Shown here piece by piece: positions 33,581 through 42,943 of a stretch of 64,000 nt of DNA (positions are counted from its first letter, which is position 1; each line of letters opens with the position of its first letter). The stretch is from NCBI GenBank assembly GCA_039822045.1, contig JBCBMY010000003.1, positions 62,001 to 126,000 on the forward strand, given 5' to 3'. Made by a program: the position numbers and the translations under genes. The notes below the pieces were generated by a model, which was not told the DNA's origin, did not search any database, and saw nothing but the letters and a program-made list of their open reading frames with translations. The DNA is from HLUCCA09 sp039822045 (lineage in GTDB: Bacteria; Pseudomonadota; Alphaproteobacteria; Rhodobacterales; Rhodobacteraceae).

Positions 33581-34699
33581 GTGACGGTCCATTGGTGCGC
33601 GGCTGGCCCTGAGGCGCTGCCTGGCATGCGAGCCCTCCGCGAGGAAGGGCGCGACGTGCGGGTCTGGGCGACATGTCCTGCGCCGGATGCCGCAGATGCG
33701 TTGGGCGAGCTTCAACCAGCACCCTATGCACTGGAGGCCCTGACCACGGCCCTTGCGCCCGGCGATGTCGTCGTATGTCCGGCCGAACGGTACTTGGAGC
33801 TGGCAGACGCCGCCGTGGGGGCGGGGGCCCATGCGGTGGTGCAGGGGGCCATGCATCAAGACCTTGGATCGCTCGACGCGGCAGCTCGGGCAGCCGGGGT
33901 TTCGGTGGTCACAGTTGTCGGGCTGAGCCCGGGCATCGACATCGCGATGGCGCGCGCTCTCATCTCGGATTTACGGCGCGCTGGGCACCCTGGGCTATCG
34001 GCTGACCTCGGGTTGCAGATCTTGTCGGGGTCCTTCCCACGCGCGCCCGGGGCATTCCGAGCCAAGTTCGCCGCCTCGCCAGTGGCCGAGATCGAGGCGC
34101 TGGCCCAAGCGGCTCGGTCGATCCGCGAGTTCTCACCCCTTGAGGTCGCCAGGCCGTGGGACGCCAGCTTGCGCCACCAAGCGCCGCTGGACCCGCCCGA
34201 GACCTTCGAGATGCATCCGGTGGGCGACAGCCTAGCCCTTCGCGGCTTGCTCGAGATCGACCCGGCGTGGCGCATGCGCACGCTTGTCCGCGGGGTTCTG
34301 CGACCGAACGGCTGGGCCGAGGCCTGGGCCGGGGTGCTCGACCGCGTGGCCGGTGGTCAGGAGACCCCGGCCAATATCGCACATCGCCTCTTCGCCGATA
34401 ATCCCTACGCCCCGGGCGAGGCAGATCGGGTTGTCATGTGCGTGTCGCTGGAGGTGCGGGACGGGGGCGCACCGGTCTGGCACAGAACGTGGGCGCTCGA
34501 TGGCTGGGGCGATGCGCGGGGCCGGGCCGATGCGCGGCTCGGGTCCCATTGCGTGGCTCTGGCGGTCCGCGCGGCGTCGGCCGGGGCGATGCCCATTGGA
34601 GTCAGCGCCGGGCCGGCCGGGCCGCAGATGGCCGTCGACTGGCTCGCCGCGCTCGACACCCAGGCCCAACGCTTGCGGACCGTGGATCACCTGGCCTGA
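33581..34699 (+). CDS. saccharopine dehydrogenase-family protein (Lys9-like)
   Basis: 372 residues from GTG 33581, eight bases after the Lys1-like gene; an in-frame reading can be extended upstream but would overlap that gene. It has an N-terminal Rossmann part and the VVGLSPGID stretch equivalent to GLDPGID of yeast Lys9, then the central mixed domain. Lys9-type enzymes interconvert saccharopine with 2-aminoadipate semialdehyde and glutamate. The Rossmann Gly-rich loop is weak (WCAAGPEAL), so cofactor binding should be checked. Confidence 0.8.
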   Translation: MTVHWCAAGPEALPGMRALREEGRDVRVWATCPAPDAADALGELQPAPYALEALTTALAPGDVVVCPAERYLELADAAVGAGAHAVVQGAMHQDLGSLDAAARAAGVSVVTVVGLSPGIDIAMARALISDLRRAGHPGLSADLGLQILSGSFPRAPGAFRAKFAASPVAEIEALAQAARSIREFSPLEVARPWDASLRHQAPLDPPETFEMHPVGDSLALRGLLEIDPAWRMRTLVRGVLRPNGWAEAWAGVLDRVAGGQETPANIAHRLFADNPYAPGEADRVVMCVSLEVRDGGAPVWHRTWALDGWGDARGRADARLGSHCVALAVRAASAGAMPIGVSAGPAGPQMAVDWLAALDTQAQRLRTVDHLA

Positions 34700-34763
34700 G
34701 CGGCTGTGCCCTCCTTGAGATCAGGCATCATCGCCGCGTCGGGCGCCCAGGAGCAGGTCGCGG

Positions 34764-35093
34764 TCAGATGGTCTGCTGCACGCGTTCGATATAGCTGCGC
34801 AGCTCCTCTGCCTCCTGGCGCGCCTCGCGGAGCCCGTCCATCGCCGCGCGCAGCTCGGCCTCGGACTGGCTGAGCTGGTTGGTCAGTTCGGCCTCGCGCT
34901 GCTGCAGATAGGTGATGGCCTGATCCCGTGCCTCTTCGGCGTTGTGGAGGGCCTGCGCCATCTGGTCGAGTTCGTTCATGTCGGCCGCGGTCACGCGCGT
35001 CACGCGGTGGACGAGCCACGATGCGAACCAGCCCAGCAGAAAGGCGACGAACAGCACGATCGCCGTGGCCAGGATGAACTCGGAGCGGTTCAT
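34764..35093 (-). CDS. membrane-anchored coiled-coil protein
   Basis: 109 residues: one N-terminal membrane helix (about 5-28) and a long acidic coiled coil (about 37-108) with regular heptads (EELRSYIERV). It starts inside the OmpA-family gene end (ATGA overlap), so it is co-translated with it. Such small proteins follow this OmpA gene in related genomes. The function is unknown; a scaffold near the envelope is possible. Confidence 0.75.
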   Translation of the reverse strand: MNRSEFILATAIVLFVAFLLGWFASWLVHRVTRVTAADMNELDQMAQALHNAEEARDQAITYLQQREAELTNQLSQSEAELRAAMDGLREARQEAEELRSYIERVQQTI

Positions 35094-37090
35094 TCGGTGC
35101 TCTCCTCTGTCGCATCGGCATCGTCAGACTCGGCATCCGCGTCTTCGTCATCGGCGTCCGCACTGTCGCCCGTGGCCCCGCCCGTGGCGTCCGTCTCGGC
35201 AGTCACGCCCTCAGCCGCGGCCTCTTCCGGCGCCTCCGTACTGGTATCGACCGGAATGATCAGGCGAAATTCGATACGCCGGTTGGCTTCGCGGCCCTCT
35301 TCGGTGTCGTTGTCGGCGATCGGGTCGGTCTCGCCATAGCCCTTGAAGGACATCCGGGCGGTCTGCACGCGTCGCTCCGACAGCGCCTCGAGGACCGCCG
35401 CCGCACGCGCCTCGGACAGGTTCAGGTTCATCTGTTCGCGGCCCTGGCTGTCGGTATGGCCCGCGACTTCGACGTCCATGTCCACCTTGGCGCACGTGCG
35501 CAGGACCTCGGCAATCGCGTCGACAACATCGGCCGATGGGCCCTCGATGGCGGTGGAACTAGGGGCGAAGGTGATCTTGTCGGCCTCAAGGATGATCTGG
35601 ATACGCCGGATGCACTCCTCGGCTGTCGGCAAGTCGGCCAGCGGGTCCAGCCGTTCGTCGTAGGTGACCGACAGCGCGAAATCGGCCTCGGAGCCGAGCT
35701 TGTCGGTTAGGAGCCGCGCGATGGCGTCCGACGCCTCGGCGTTACCGGAGACGCCCTCGACGCTTACGCTCTCAGACAGAACGGTGACCGAGCCATGGTC
35801 CAGCTCGGACAAGGCCGAGAGGCCGGCGAGCACACGCACGGGCCAGGTCTCGGGTAGACCCTCGGCCTCCATCCGGGCGGCCATGTAGACTGCATCGACC
35901 CCGAAGCGGGCACGCGCAAAGCTCTCCACGGTCGCGTGCACCATCTCGTTCGGCAGTCGGCCCAAAATCTCAACCGCGCCCTCGGGATCGCGGGTGGCCA
36001 CGAATTCCGGCGGCGGCGGGCCGTCGCCCTCTTCCACCGGGGGCGGGGGCAGGATGGCCTTCAGCGAAAACACTTCTGGCAGATTGCTTTCCAGACCGCC
36101 CGCGACCTCGTCAAATAGCGTCTGATCGGTATTGGGGGCCGCCACGAGGGCGATGTCGGCATCCGAGAAGGTCAGGGTTCCGGCGCCGAGGTGCGCCAAG
36201 GCCTCGATTCCCATGATCACCGCGTTGGCCCATTCCGGACTGGGCACGCCAAGGCCGAGAGTGCAGTTGACACTCCCATTAAGGCCGGCCTCCCGGGCAG
36301 CGGCAATGATACGGTCGCGGTCGCGGTCACTGTCGGCCGAACACGCATCGAACCGCGGCCCCCGCTCTTCGTCGATAAGAAACCGCAGGGTGAAGGGGCT
36401 GATCACCGGCCTGGGCGACGAGATGTCGAGGATCAGGCCGATCGTCTCCGGCGCGCGGCGCGTCAGCAGCACTTCAAGATCCAGCCGTTCCTGAGGCGAG
36501 TCGGCGATGGCCTTGATCGTCACGCGCCCGGGTGCGACCGAGATCTTGGAGCGCGGCAGACGGGCGAGCGCGTCGAGCGCATAATTGAACGCAGGCAACC
36601 AGAGGCCCGGCACCGGATAATCTGCGCTCTCGAGGAAGTCTGTCACCTCGGTGCCGCGGGCAAGCGCGCGGATCTCTTCGGCCATCAGGCCGCGGTCGAG
36701 CGAGGCCGGGACAAGGCCGATCAGCGACACGCCATCGTCGTTGCGCAGGATCTCGACAGAGAATTCGGGCGGCGCGACAGGTTGTGCCGGGGTGACCGTG
36801 GTGCCGTCGATCACGCGGGAGGCTTCGACCACTTCGCCCGAGACCGACAGCGCATTGAAGCGGGCCGCCTCGGTCGGGGCCTCGCCCCCGACATGGACCT
36901 GCAGGCCGTCAGTGTGCACGTCGGCCCATTCATGCTCGGCCTCGATCAGCGCGGTGCGCACCGCCTGCAGAGATCGTGCTTCGATGATGCCGGCCGAGAG
37001 CGTCGCGGCGGCCCAGGCAAGAGCGGCGGCGATGACGAAGGCGGAGGCGGAGATGATCTTGGGACCGAGGCGCATGAACCTGATCGGCAT
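35090..37090 (-). CDS. OmpA-family protein with large periplasmic region
   Basis: 666 residues. One N-terminal membrane helix (about 10-33) acts as anchor, followed by about 460 residues of unassigned periplasmic sequence with repeated alpha/beta patterns, then a C-terminal OmpA peptidoglycan-binding domain (about 485-620): TFAPSSTAIEG, VAGHTDSQGREQMNLNLSEARA and RMSFKGYGETDPIADNDTEEGREANRRIEF. The last 45 residues are acidic, low-complexity. It is inner-membrane tethered and peptidoglycan-binding rather than a barrel. It is downstream of the RND pump and coupled to the coiled-coil protein. Confidence 0.85.
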   Translation of the reverse strand: MPIRFMRLGPKIISASAFVIAAALAWAAATLSAGIIEARSLQAVRTALIEAEHEWADVHTDGLQVHVGGEAPTEAARFNALSVSGEVVEASRVIDGTTVTPAQPVAPPEFSVEILRNDDGVSLIGLVPASLDRGLMAEEIRALARGTEVTDFLESADYPVPGLWLPAFNYALDALARLPRSKISVAPGRVTIKAIADSPQERLDLEVLLTRRAPETIGLILDISSPRPVISPFTLRFLIDEERGPRFDACSADSDRDRDRIIAAAREAGLNGSVNCTLGLGVPSPEWANAVIMGIEALAHLGAGTLTFSDADIALVAAPNTDQTLFDEVAGGLESNLPEVFSLKAILPPPPVEEGDGPPPPEFVATRDPEGAVEILGRLPNEMVHATVESFARARFGVDAVYMAARMEAEGLPETWPVRVLAGLSALSELDHGSVTVLSESVSVEGVSGNAEASDAIARLLTDKLGSEADFALSVTYDERLDPLADLPTAEECIRRIQIILEADKITFAPSSTAIEGPSADVVDAIAEVLRTCAKVDMDVEVAGHTDSQGREQMNLNLSEARAAAVLEALSERRVQTARMSFKGYGETDPIADNDTEEGREANRRIEFRLIIPVDTSTEAPEEAAAEGVTAETDATGGATGDSADADDEDADAESDDADATEESTE

Positions 37091-37165
37091 AGGGTTTGGG
37101 CCGTCTTACGCGCCCCCGCCTGAGGGATCAATCGGCTCTGTCGTTGCGGGGTGGCGCCTGGCCGC

Positions 37166-40100
37166 TCACGAAACCGGGCGCGTACCCCCTGGCGGTGGGT
37201 CACCCAAGAGCGGGTCGTCGCCGCGCGGAGTGCTCCGGCCGTTGAGCACAAGGATCGCGGCGCCGAGGGCGTAGACTGCCACGAGCCAGCCAACGGTCAG
37301 GGCAAGGAAGAGCCCGAGCGCCAGTCCGAGGCTGGCAGGCTCAGCCAGACCCAGAACGGTGGCCAGCGGTGGCCAGACCCCTTCGGCGAGCGTCGCATGG
37401 ACGAGCGTGGCTGCGAAAAGGCCAACGATCCCGAGCGCTGCGCCGGCAGTGACCAGAGCGATGGCCCGCGCGCGGCCTGGGCGTCGCGCCGCGCGCCGCA
37501 GGGCCGCGAAATGCCCCGCGAGGTCGTGCTGGATGGCCAGCAGGGCGGGCACGATCATCAAGACGAGCACCACGCCGAAGCCCAGTCCATAGACCAGCGT
37601 CACCACCGTCGGCTTTAGAAACTGCGCCTGGCGCGAGGGCTCGAACAGAAGCGGGGCGAGGCCGAACACGGTCGTCAGCGTGGTCAACAGCACCGGACGC
37701 AACCGGTCGGCCGCGGCATCGACGATCGCCGGCAAGATCCCTCGGTTCTGCGAATACTCGTCGACAGTGGTCACCAAAACGATGGAATCGTTGATGATGA
37801 TACCCGACATCCCGATCAGGCCGACGACGGTGAACATCGACAGCGGGATGTCCCAGGCGGCATGGCCAAAGATCGTGCCGATCAATCCGAACGGGATCAC
37901 TGCCATGATCAGGAGCGGCCGGATCCAGGACGCAAACACCCAGGCCAGCGTCAGATAAATCCCCAACAGGCAAAAGCCGTAGCCCACAAGGGCGTCCGCC
38001 AGAAACTCGCGCTCCTGTTCGGCAAGGCCCGACAGATTCCAGGCCACGCCGTACTCCGCCTCGATATCGGGCAGAATGCGCTCCTGCAGGATCTCCTGGA
38101 TCTCGGTGGCGCGCGCCGCGTCCTCATCATCGATATCGCCATTGACGGAGACGATGCGCAGGCCGTTCTCGCGCCGGATCGTGGAGAAGCCGGTGCGCTG
38201 CTCGACCTCGACGATGTCGGCCAGGGGCACATAGGCGCCGGACGCCGTGCGAAGCTGGGTGCGCTCCAGGAAATCTGCGGTCAGCTCCCCCTCGGGCAGT
38301 TCCACCCGGATTTCGGCAGAGCGGGGGCCATCGGGAAAAGTTGCCGCCTCGATACCACCCAGCCGGTGGCGCAAGACCCGCCCCAGCATGTCGATGGTAA
38401 AGCCGAGCGCGGCGCCCTGGGGCGTCAGATCGAGGATCAGCTCTTCCTTGTCATAGGCCAGGGTGTCCTCGAGCGCCGAGACCTCCGGGAAGCCCGCCAC
38501 CTCTGTTTTGAGGGCTTCGGCGGCGGCTTTCAGCGTGTCGGTGTCGGCGCCGTAAAGCTGGACGTCGAGCGCATCGCCCCCGGGGCCGGAGCGCCAGCGG
38601 CGGAAGCTGAGCGTTTCGGTCATCGGGTGCTGCTCAACCGCCTCCTGCAAGCGCGTCACGAACACGGCCGACGTGTAGGTGCGCAGATCGGGATCGATCA
38701 GTTCGACGGCGATGGATCCAAGCTGATCGGGTTCTTTCGATCCAACGCCCGACAGGCCGCGGCCGGTATTGCCGCCCACCTCGGCCAGCGCATAAGCGAC
38801 CGGATAGGCGCCGTGCTCGGCCTCGAGCTCTCGTCCCACCCGATCCACCGCCTCCTGCAACGCGCGCATCTGTTCCAGCGTGTCGGAGCGGGTGGCGCCC
38901 GGGGCCATGGCGAAGTTGGCCGAGACCGAGCCCTCTTCGGGTGCCGAGAAGAACCGCCACTGCACCTGCCCGGTGATCAGAAGCGACACCTGCGAGGCCA
39001 GGAGCACAAAGAGCGCCGCAATGACTGGATAGCGGGCCCAGAGAATGAACGTCATGAACGGTCGGAACAGGAGGGTTCGGAACCACGAAAACCCTTTGTT
39101 CACCTGGCGCGAGGGCCAGTCGTACCAGGCGTCGCGGCGCGCCGAGGCGGCGAGCGAATGGGCCATGTGGTTGGGCAGGATCAGAAAGCACTCGATGAGC
39201 GACGCGATCAGCACGACCGTCACGGTGAAGGGAATGTCGGCGATCAAATCGCCAAAGCGCCCCTCGACCATGGTGAGCCCGGCAAACGCGATCACGGTGG
39301 TGATGGTGGCCGAAAAGACGGGCCCTGCCATGCGGCCGGCGGCCCGTTCGGCGGCCGTCGCCGGGTCCTCCCCCAGTCGGCGCACCCGGAAGTCGGCGTG
39401 TTCTCCCACGACGATCGCATCGTCGACCACGATGCCGAGCGTGATGAGGAGGGCAAAGAGCGAGATCATGTTGATCGTCAGCCCCGCCACCCACATCAGC
39501 GCGATGGCCGCGAGCAATGCCGTAGGGATCCCCGCGGCCACCCAGAACGCGGTGCGTGCGTTGAGGAAAAGAAACAAAAGGGCCACGACCAGCATCAGCC
39601 CAAGCCCCGCATTTTCCAAAAGCGTGCCAAGGCGCCCCGAGATCGCTTCCGACCGCGTGCGGATCAGGTCGATCTCGACACCCTGCGGCAGGCCGAGTTC
39701 CATCTCGGCGGCAACGTCCTCGACAAGGGTTTGCAGCTTGATGGCATCGCCAGTAAGCGAGCGGTCGACGCGGATCGAGATGGCGGGGTTGTCGCCGACA
39801 AAGTAGCCGCGCTCCCGGGCCACGCCCTCAGTGCGGATGTCGGCCACATCGCCGATGGTAAGCTGGCCGCCCTGCGCGTCGGTTCTCAGCACAATCGCGG
39901 CGATGGCCTCAGGATCGCGCTTCTCTTGCCCGGTACGAACCCGCGCATTGGCGCCCGAGACGTCACCGGCAGGGTCGGTCTCGGCCTCGGCCGCAATGGC
40001 GTCGGCGATCTCGGCCATTGTGACGTCGTTGCGCATCAGCGCCGCCGTCGGCACCTCCACGATGACCTGTGGCGCCGCGATGCCCCGGATCGTGGTGCGC

Positions 40101-40603
40101 GTCACCCCGGCGGCGAAGAGGCGCGTGGTGAACTCGTCGGCGAAGCGCGCGAGTTGGTCGACCCCGATTGGGCCGCTCATCACGACATCGGTCACCCGGT
40201 CGCGCCAGGCATCGCGCGAGACCTCGGGCAGGTCGGCATCTTCGGGCAGGGACGTTACGCTGTCGACCGCCTGCTCGACCTGCTCCATCGCGAGGTCCAT
40301 GTCATAGCCGGGCTCGAATTCCAGATCGATCCGGGCCCGACCCTCGCGGGCGGTAGACACGGTGCTCTCGACGCCATCCACGGCCAACAGGGCAGGGCCC
40401 ATGACCGCGATGATGCCGTTATCGACGTCTTCGGCACCGGCGCCGTCCCACCGGACGTCAACCTCGATCGTATCGACCACCACGTCGGGAAAGAACTGCG
40501 CCCGCATCTGCGGAAAGGCCCCAAGGCCCGCGGCGATCAGGATGACGAGCAGAAGGTTCGCCGCGGTGCGATGGCGGGTGAAATACGAGAACACCGGTTG
40601 CAT
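37166..40603 (-). CDS. RND efflux transporter, HAE1/AcrB type
   Basis: 1145 residues, twelve helices, the usual AcrB-type layout: first helix in RHRTAANLLLVILIAAGLG, two large periplasmic loops (about 30-340 and 560-880), and TM4 with the proton-relay Asp pair in GIVVDDAIVVGEHAD. Slightly longer than AcrB through a C-terminal extension with two additional hydrophobic segments (about 1045-1125). Five bases after the adaptor gene. Substrates unknown; no outer-membrane factor is nearby, so TolC would be supplied elsewhere. Confidence 0.92.
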   Translation of the reverse strand: MQPVFSYFTRHRTAANLLLVILIAAGLGAFPQMRAQFFPDVVVDTIEVDVRWDGAGAEDVDNGIIAVMGPALLAVDGVESTVSTAREGRARIDLEFEPGYDMDLAMEQVEQAVDSVTSLPEDADLPEVSRDAWRDRVTDVVMSGPIGVDQLARFADEFTTRLFAAGVTRTTIRGIAAPQVIVEVPTAALMRNDVTMAEIADAIAAEAETDPAGDVSGANARVRTGQEKRDPEAIAAIVLRTDAQGGQLTIGDVADIRTEGVARERGYFVGDNPAISIRVDRSLTGDAIKLQTLVEDVAAEMELGLPQGVEIDLIRTRSEAISGRLGTLLENAGLGLMLVVALLFLFLNARTAFWVAAGIPTALLAAIALMWVAGLTINMISLFALLITLGIVVDDAIVVGEHADFRVRRLGEDPATAAERAAGRMAGPVFSATITTVIAFAGLTMVEGRFGDLIADIPFTVTVVLIASLIECFLILPNHMAHSLAASARRDAWYDWPSRQVNKGFSWFRTLLFRPFMTFILWARYPVIAALFVLLASQVSLLITGQVQWRFFSAPEEGSVSANFAMAPGATRSDTLEQMRALQEAVDRVGRELEAEHGAYPVAYALAEVGGNTGRGLSGVGSKEPDQLGSIAVELIDPDLRTYTSAVFVTRLQEAVEQHPMTETLSFRRWRSGPGGDALDVQLYGADTDTLKAAAEALKTEVAGFPEVSALEDTLAYDKEELILDLTPQGAALGFTIDMLGRVLRHRLGGIEAATFPDGPRSAEIRVELPEGELTADFLERTQLRTASGAYVPLADIVEVEQRTGFSTIRRENGLRIVSVNGDIDDEDAARATEIQEILQERILPDIEAEYGVAWNLSGLAEQEREFLADALVGYGFCLLGIYLTLAWVFASWIRPLLIMAVIPFGLIGTIFGHAAWDIPLSMFTVVGLIGMSGIIINDSIVLVTTVDEYSQNRGILPAIVDAAADRLRPVLLTTLTTVFGLAPLLFEPSRQAQFLKPTVVTLVYGLGFGVVLVLMIVPALLAIQHDLAGHFAALRRAARRPGRARAIALVTAGAALGIVGLFAATLVHATLAEGVWPPLATVLGLAEPASLGLALGLFLALTVGWLVAVYALGAAILVLNGRSTPRGDDPLLGDPPPGGTRPVS

Positions 40604-40608
40604 GGCTC

Positions 40609-42114
40609 TCAGCCCCCTGTGCGGGATTCGATCCGGGCCACCATCGCCGCGGGCACCGTTTCCTCGCCAAGCTGCGACAAAAGCCGGTCCTTGGCATCCT
40701 GCGGCATGCGGGTGCTGCCCTGAACGGCGGCGATCAGGGCCGCGCGTCGTTCGGGCGTCAGGGTGATCCGATCGTCACCGGAGGCGCCGCTATCCGTGCC
40801 TGGGCCTGCGCCACCTCCGGCAATCTCGCGACCATCGCGGGCGGCGGTGAGGTCGCGCACCTTGATCCCGGGCCCAAGGAGCGGCGTGCGTTCGGAGACC
40901 ACGCGTCGCCCCTCGATATCGACCGCCGGCACGATGACGCTGTCGGCCTGGCGCCGCAGAACGGGCGCTTCGATCACCTCCAGCCGGTCGTCGGCACCGA
41001 TGGCGAGCACGGTTCCGGCGGCATCCACCGCCGTGGCCGGCAGGCGCGCCACATCGGAGAGGGCGGGCTCCTCGATCTCGACGGACACGAAATCGCCGGG
41101 GCGGAAGCCCGCGTGATGCTCAAGCAGCGCAAACAGGCGCCGCCCCGTCTGGCCCTCGCCCACGTCGGCGCCGACCCGCGTCACCCGGCCGGTGGCCTCG
41201 AGATCGACGCCGAGAACGTCGAGCGTAACCCGGACAGGCGCCGCGACAATCGAGCCTGTGTCGTCGATCAGCCGGGCATACTGCGTGGTTGAGACGCGGA
41301 ACGCGACCTCCAGCGCGGCGGGATCGATCAGCGTCGCGATCTGTTCGTTGGCGGTCACAAGGCCGCCCTCGGTCAGCGATACTTCGGCGAGCGTGCCGCT
41401 GAATGCGGCGCGGATTTCGGTATCGTCGAGGTCGCGCTCGGCATTGGCCAGGGCAATACGGGTGCGGGCGAGGTCGTTCACGGCCTGATCCACGCGACTT
41501 TCGGCATTGGCCTCGGACTGGCGACCGGTCAGAACGGATTGCTGCGCTGCGCTTTCCGCCAGCGCGGCATCCTCAACCGCGGCGGCAGTGCCCACGCCCC
41601 TGGCGGCCAGATCGCGCTGGCGGGTCAGCGCCTGCGCACGCAGCTCGGCCTGGGCGCGGTCGGCGGCCAGCTCGTCCCGCGCGATAATCAGGGCGCGCTC
41701 GGCGTCACGCAGCTCGGCCTCGGCCTCGTCGAGATCTGTTCGGGCGACGTCAAGCGCGGCCTGCGCATCCGTTGGGTCGATCCGGACAAGCAGATCTCCG
41801 GCCTCGACCGCAGCGCCATCCTCAAACGACGACGCGAGCTCGACAACGCGGCCGGCTGCCGAGGCGCGCACCTGCAGCTCGCGCCGGCTTTCCACCTCGC
41901 CAAAGACCGTGAGGGCGGGGGCGATGGTCTCGCCTGCGCCAAGAACGGTGTTGATCGCCATCACCCGCTCGCGCGCCGGACGCTCACGTGCCTCGCGGCT
42001 CGCCCGCTCTTCAACGGCCGACCAGAACATGCCGGCCGCCCAGCCCAGAAGGCCGAGGGTGAGGGAGACCAGGAAGAGGCCCGCGAGGGACCGGCGAAGA
42101 AACTGCATAATCAA
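40609..42114 (-). CDS. RND efflux periplasmic adaptor
   Basis: 501 residues. N-terminal signal/anchor helix (about 8-28), then lipoyl half-motifs (RVVELASSFEDGAAVEAGDLL), a coiled-coil hairpin of about 100-220 rich in Ala/Glu/Arg (DEAEAELRDAERALIIARDEL), the second lipoyl half and beta-barrel domains. It is about 120 residues longer than AcrA, with an Ala/Gly-rich tail after about 430. It links the pump to an outer-membrane channel. Same operon as the pump. Confidence 0.9.
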   Translation of the reverse strand: MIMQFLRRSLAGLFLVSLTLGLLGWAAGMFWSAVEERASREARERPARERVMAINTVLGAGETIAPALTVFGEVESRRELQVRASAAGRVVELASSFEDGAAVEAGDLLVRIDPTDAQAALDVARTDLDEAEAELRDAERALIIARDELAADRAQAELRAQALTRQRDLAARGVGTAAAVEDAALAESAAQQSVLTGRQSEANAESRVDQAVNDLARTRIALANAERDLDDTEIRAAFSGTLAEVSLTEGGLVTANEQIATLIDPAALEVAFRVSTTQYARLIDDTGSIVAAPVRVTLDVLGVDLEATGRVTRVGADVGEGQTGRRLFALLEHHAGFRPGDFVSVEIEEPALSDVARLPATAVDAAGTVLAIGADDRLEVIEAPVLRRQADSVIVPAVDIEGRRVVSERTPLLGPGIKVRDLTAARDGREIAGGGAGPGTDSGASGDDRITLTPERRAALIAAVQGSTRMPQDAKDRLLSQLGEETVPAAMVARIESRTGG

Positions 42115-42250
42115 CGGGCCTTGTTCGGACTCAGAGTAACACGAAACGACAGCGCCAACGTAGGCGCGGTGGGAGGCCCGGCCAAGATCTGGGGTAGGGA
42201 CGCCGGACCTCCCGACCCTTATACGGTGCAGCGGGAGAATTCCGTCGCGG

Positions 42251-42820
42251 TTATTTCCGTTTCATATGTTCATCGAGCCGCGGCATGATCTCGATAAAGT
42301 TGCACGGCCGGTGACGGTAGTCGAGCTGGGGGCCCAGAATGGCGTCCCATCCGTCGCGACAGGCCGATGGCGAGCCCGGCAAGGCGAACATATAGGTGCC
42401 CTCGGCCACGCCGCCGCAGGCCCGGCTTTGCACCGCAGACGTGCCGATTTTCTCGTAGGACACGAGCGTGAAGAGCGTGCCGAACGCGTCGATCTCCTTT
42501 TCATAGACGTCGCGATGCGCCTCGACGGTGACGTCACGACCGGTCAGGCCCGTGCCGCCGGTGGAGATCACAACATCGATCTCGGGGTCGGTGGCCCAGG
42601 CGCGCAGCTGGTCGGCGATGGCTTCCCGGTCGTCTTTCACGATGGCGCGAGCGGCGAGCGTATGGCCGGCCGACGTCAGCCGCTCGACCAGCGTGTCGCC
42701 CGAGCGGTCGTCGGCCTCGGTCCGGGTGTCCGACACCGTCAGCACGGCGATCCGGGCGGGCAAGAAGGGGCGGGTTTCGTCGAGGCGCACGGGACCAGTC
42801 TCCTGTCGGTTTTCAAGCAT
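42251..42820 (-). CDS. moaB: molybdenum cofactor biosynthesis protein MoaB
   Basis: 189 residues of MoaB/MogA fold: TVSDTRTEADDRSG near 30, STGGTGLTGRDVT near 85, and LPGSPSACRDGWD near 148. It adenylylates or inserts molybdate into molybdopterin. The pathway's moaD/moaE are at 10.4-11.1 kb. Standalone gene between the DMT permease and the RND system. Confidence 0.93.
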   Translation of the reverse strand: MLENRQETGPVRLDETRPFLPARIAVLTVSDTRTEADDRSGDTLVERLTSAGHTLAARAIVKDDREAIADQLRAWATDPEIDVVISTGGTGLTGRDVTVEAHRDVYEKEIDAFGTLFTLVSYEKIGTSAVQSRACGGVAEGTYMFALPGSPSACRDGWDAILGPQLDYRHRPCNFIEIMPRLDEHMKRK

Positions 42821-42943
42821 CTGCCCGGATAGCGGGCACCGATGCGGAATTCACGCCGGGGCGCTTAGGCGTTCCACGTAAGCTTCACGCTGCGTCATGA
42901 AAACGAGCCCGCGTGTCCACGGAGCGATTGCGGAGGCATTTTG

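Noticed and set aside
37862..40723. 953-residue open frame antisense to the RND pump gene
   Set aside because: Composition artefact rich in Arg/Gly/His with no motifs; the opposite strand is an intact AcrB-type gene.
42115..42250. tRNA or small RNA upstream of the efflux operon
   Set aside because: No cloverleaf, CCA end or T-loop consensus was found in this or any other gap of the window.
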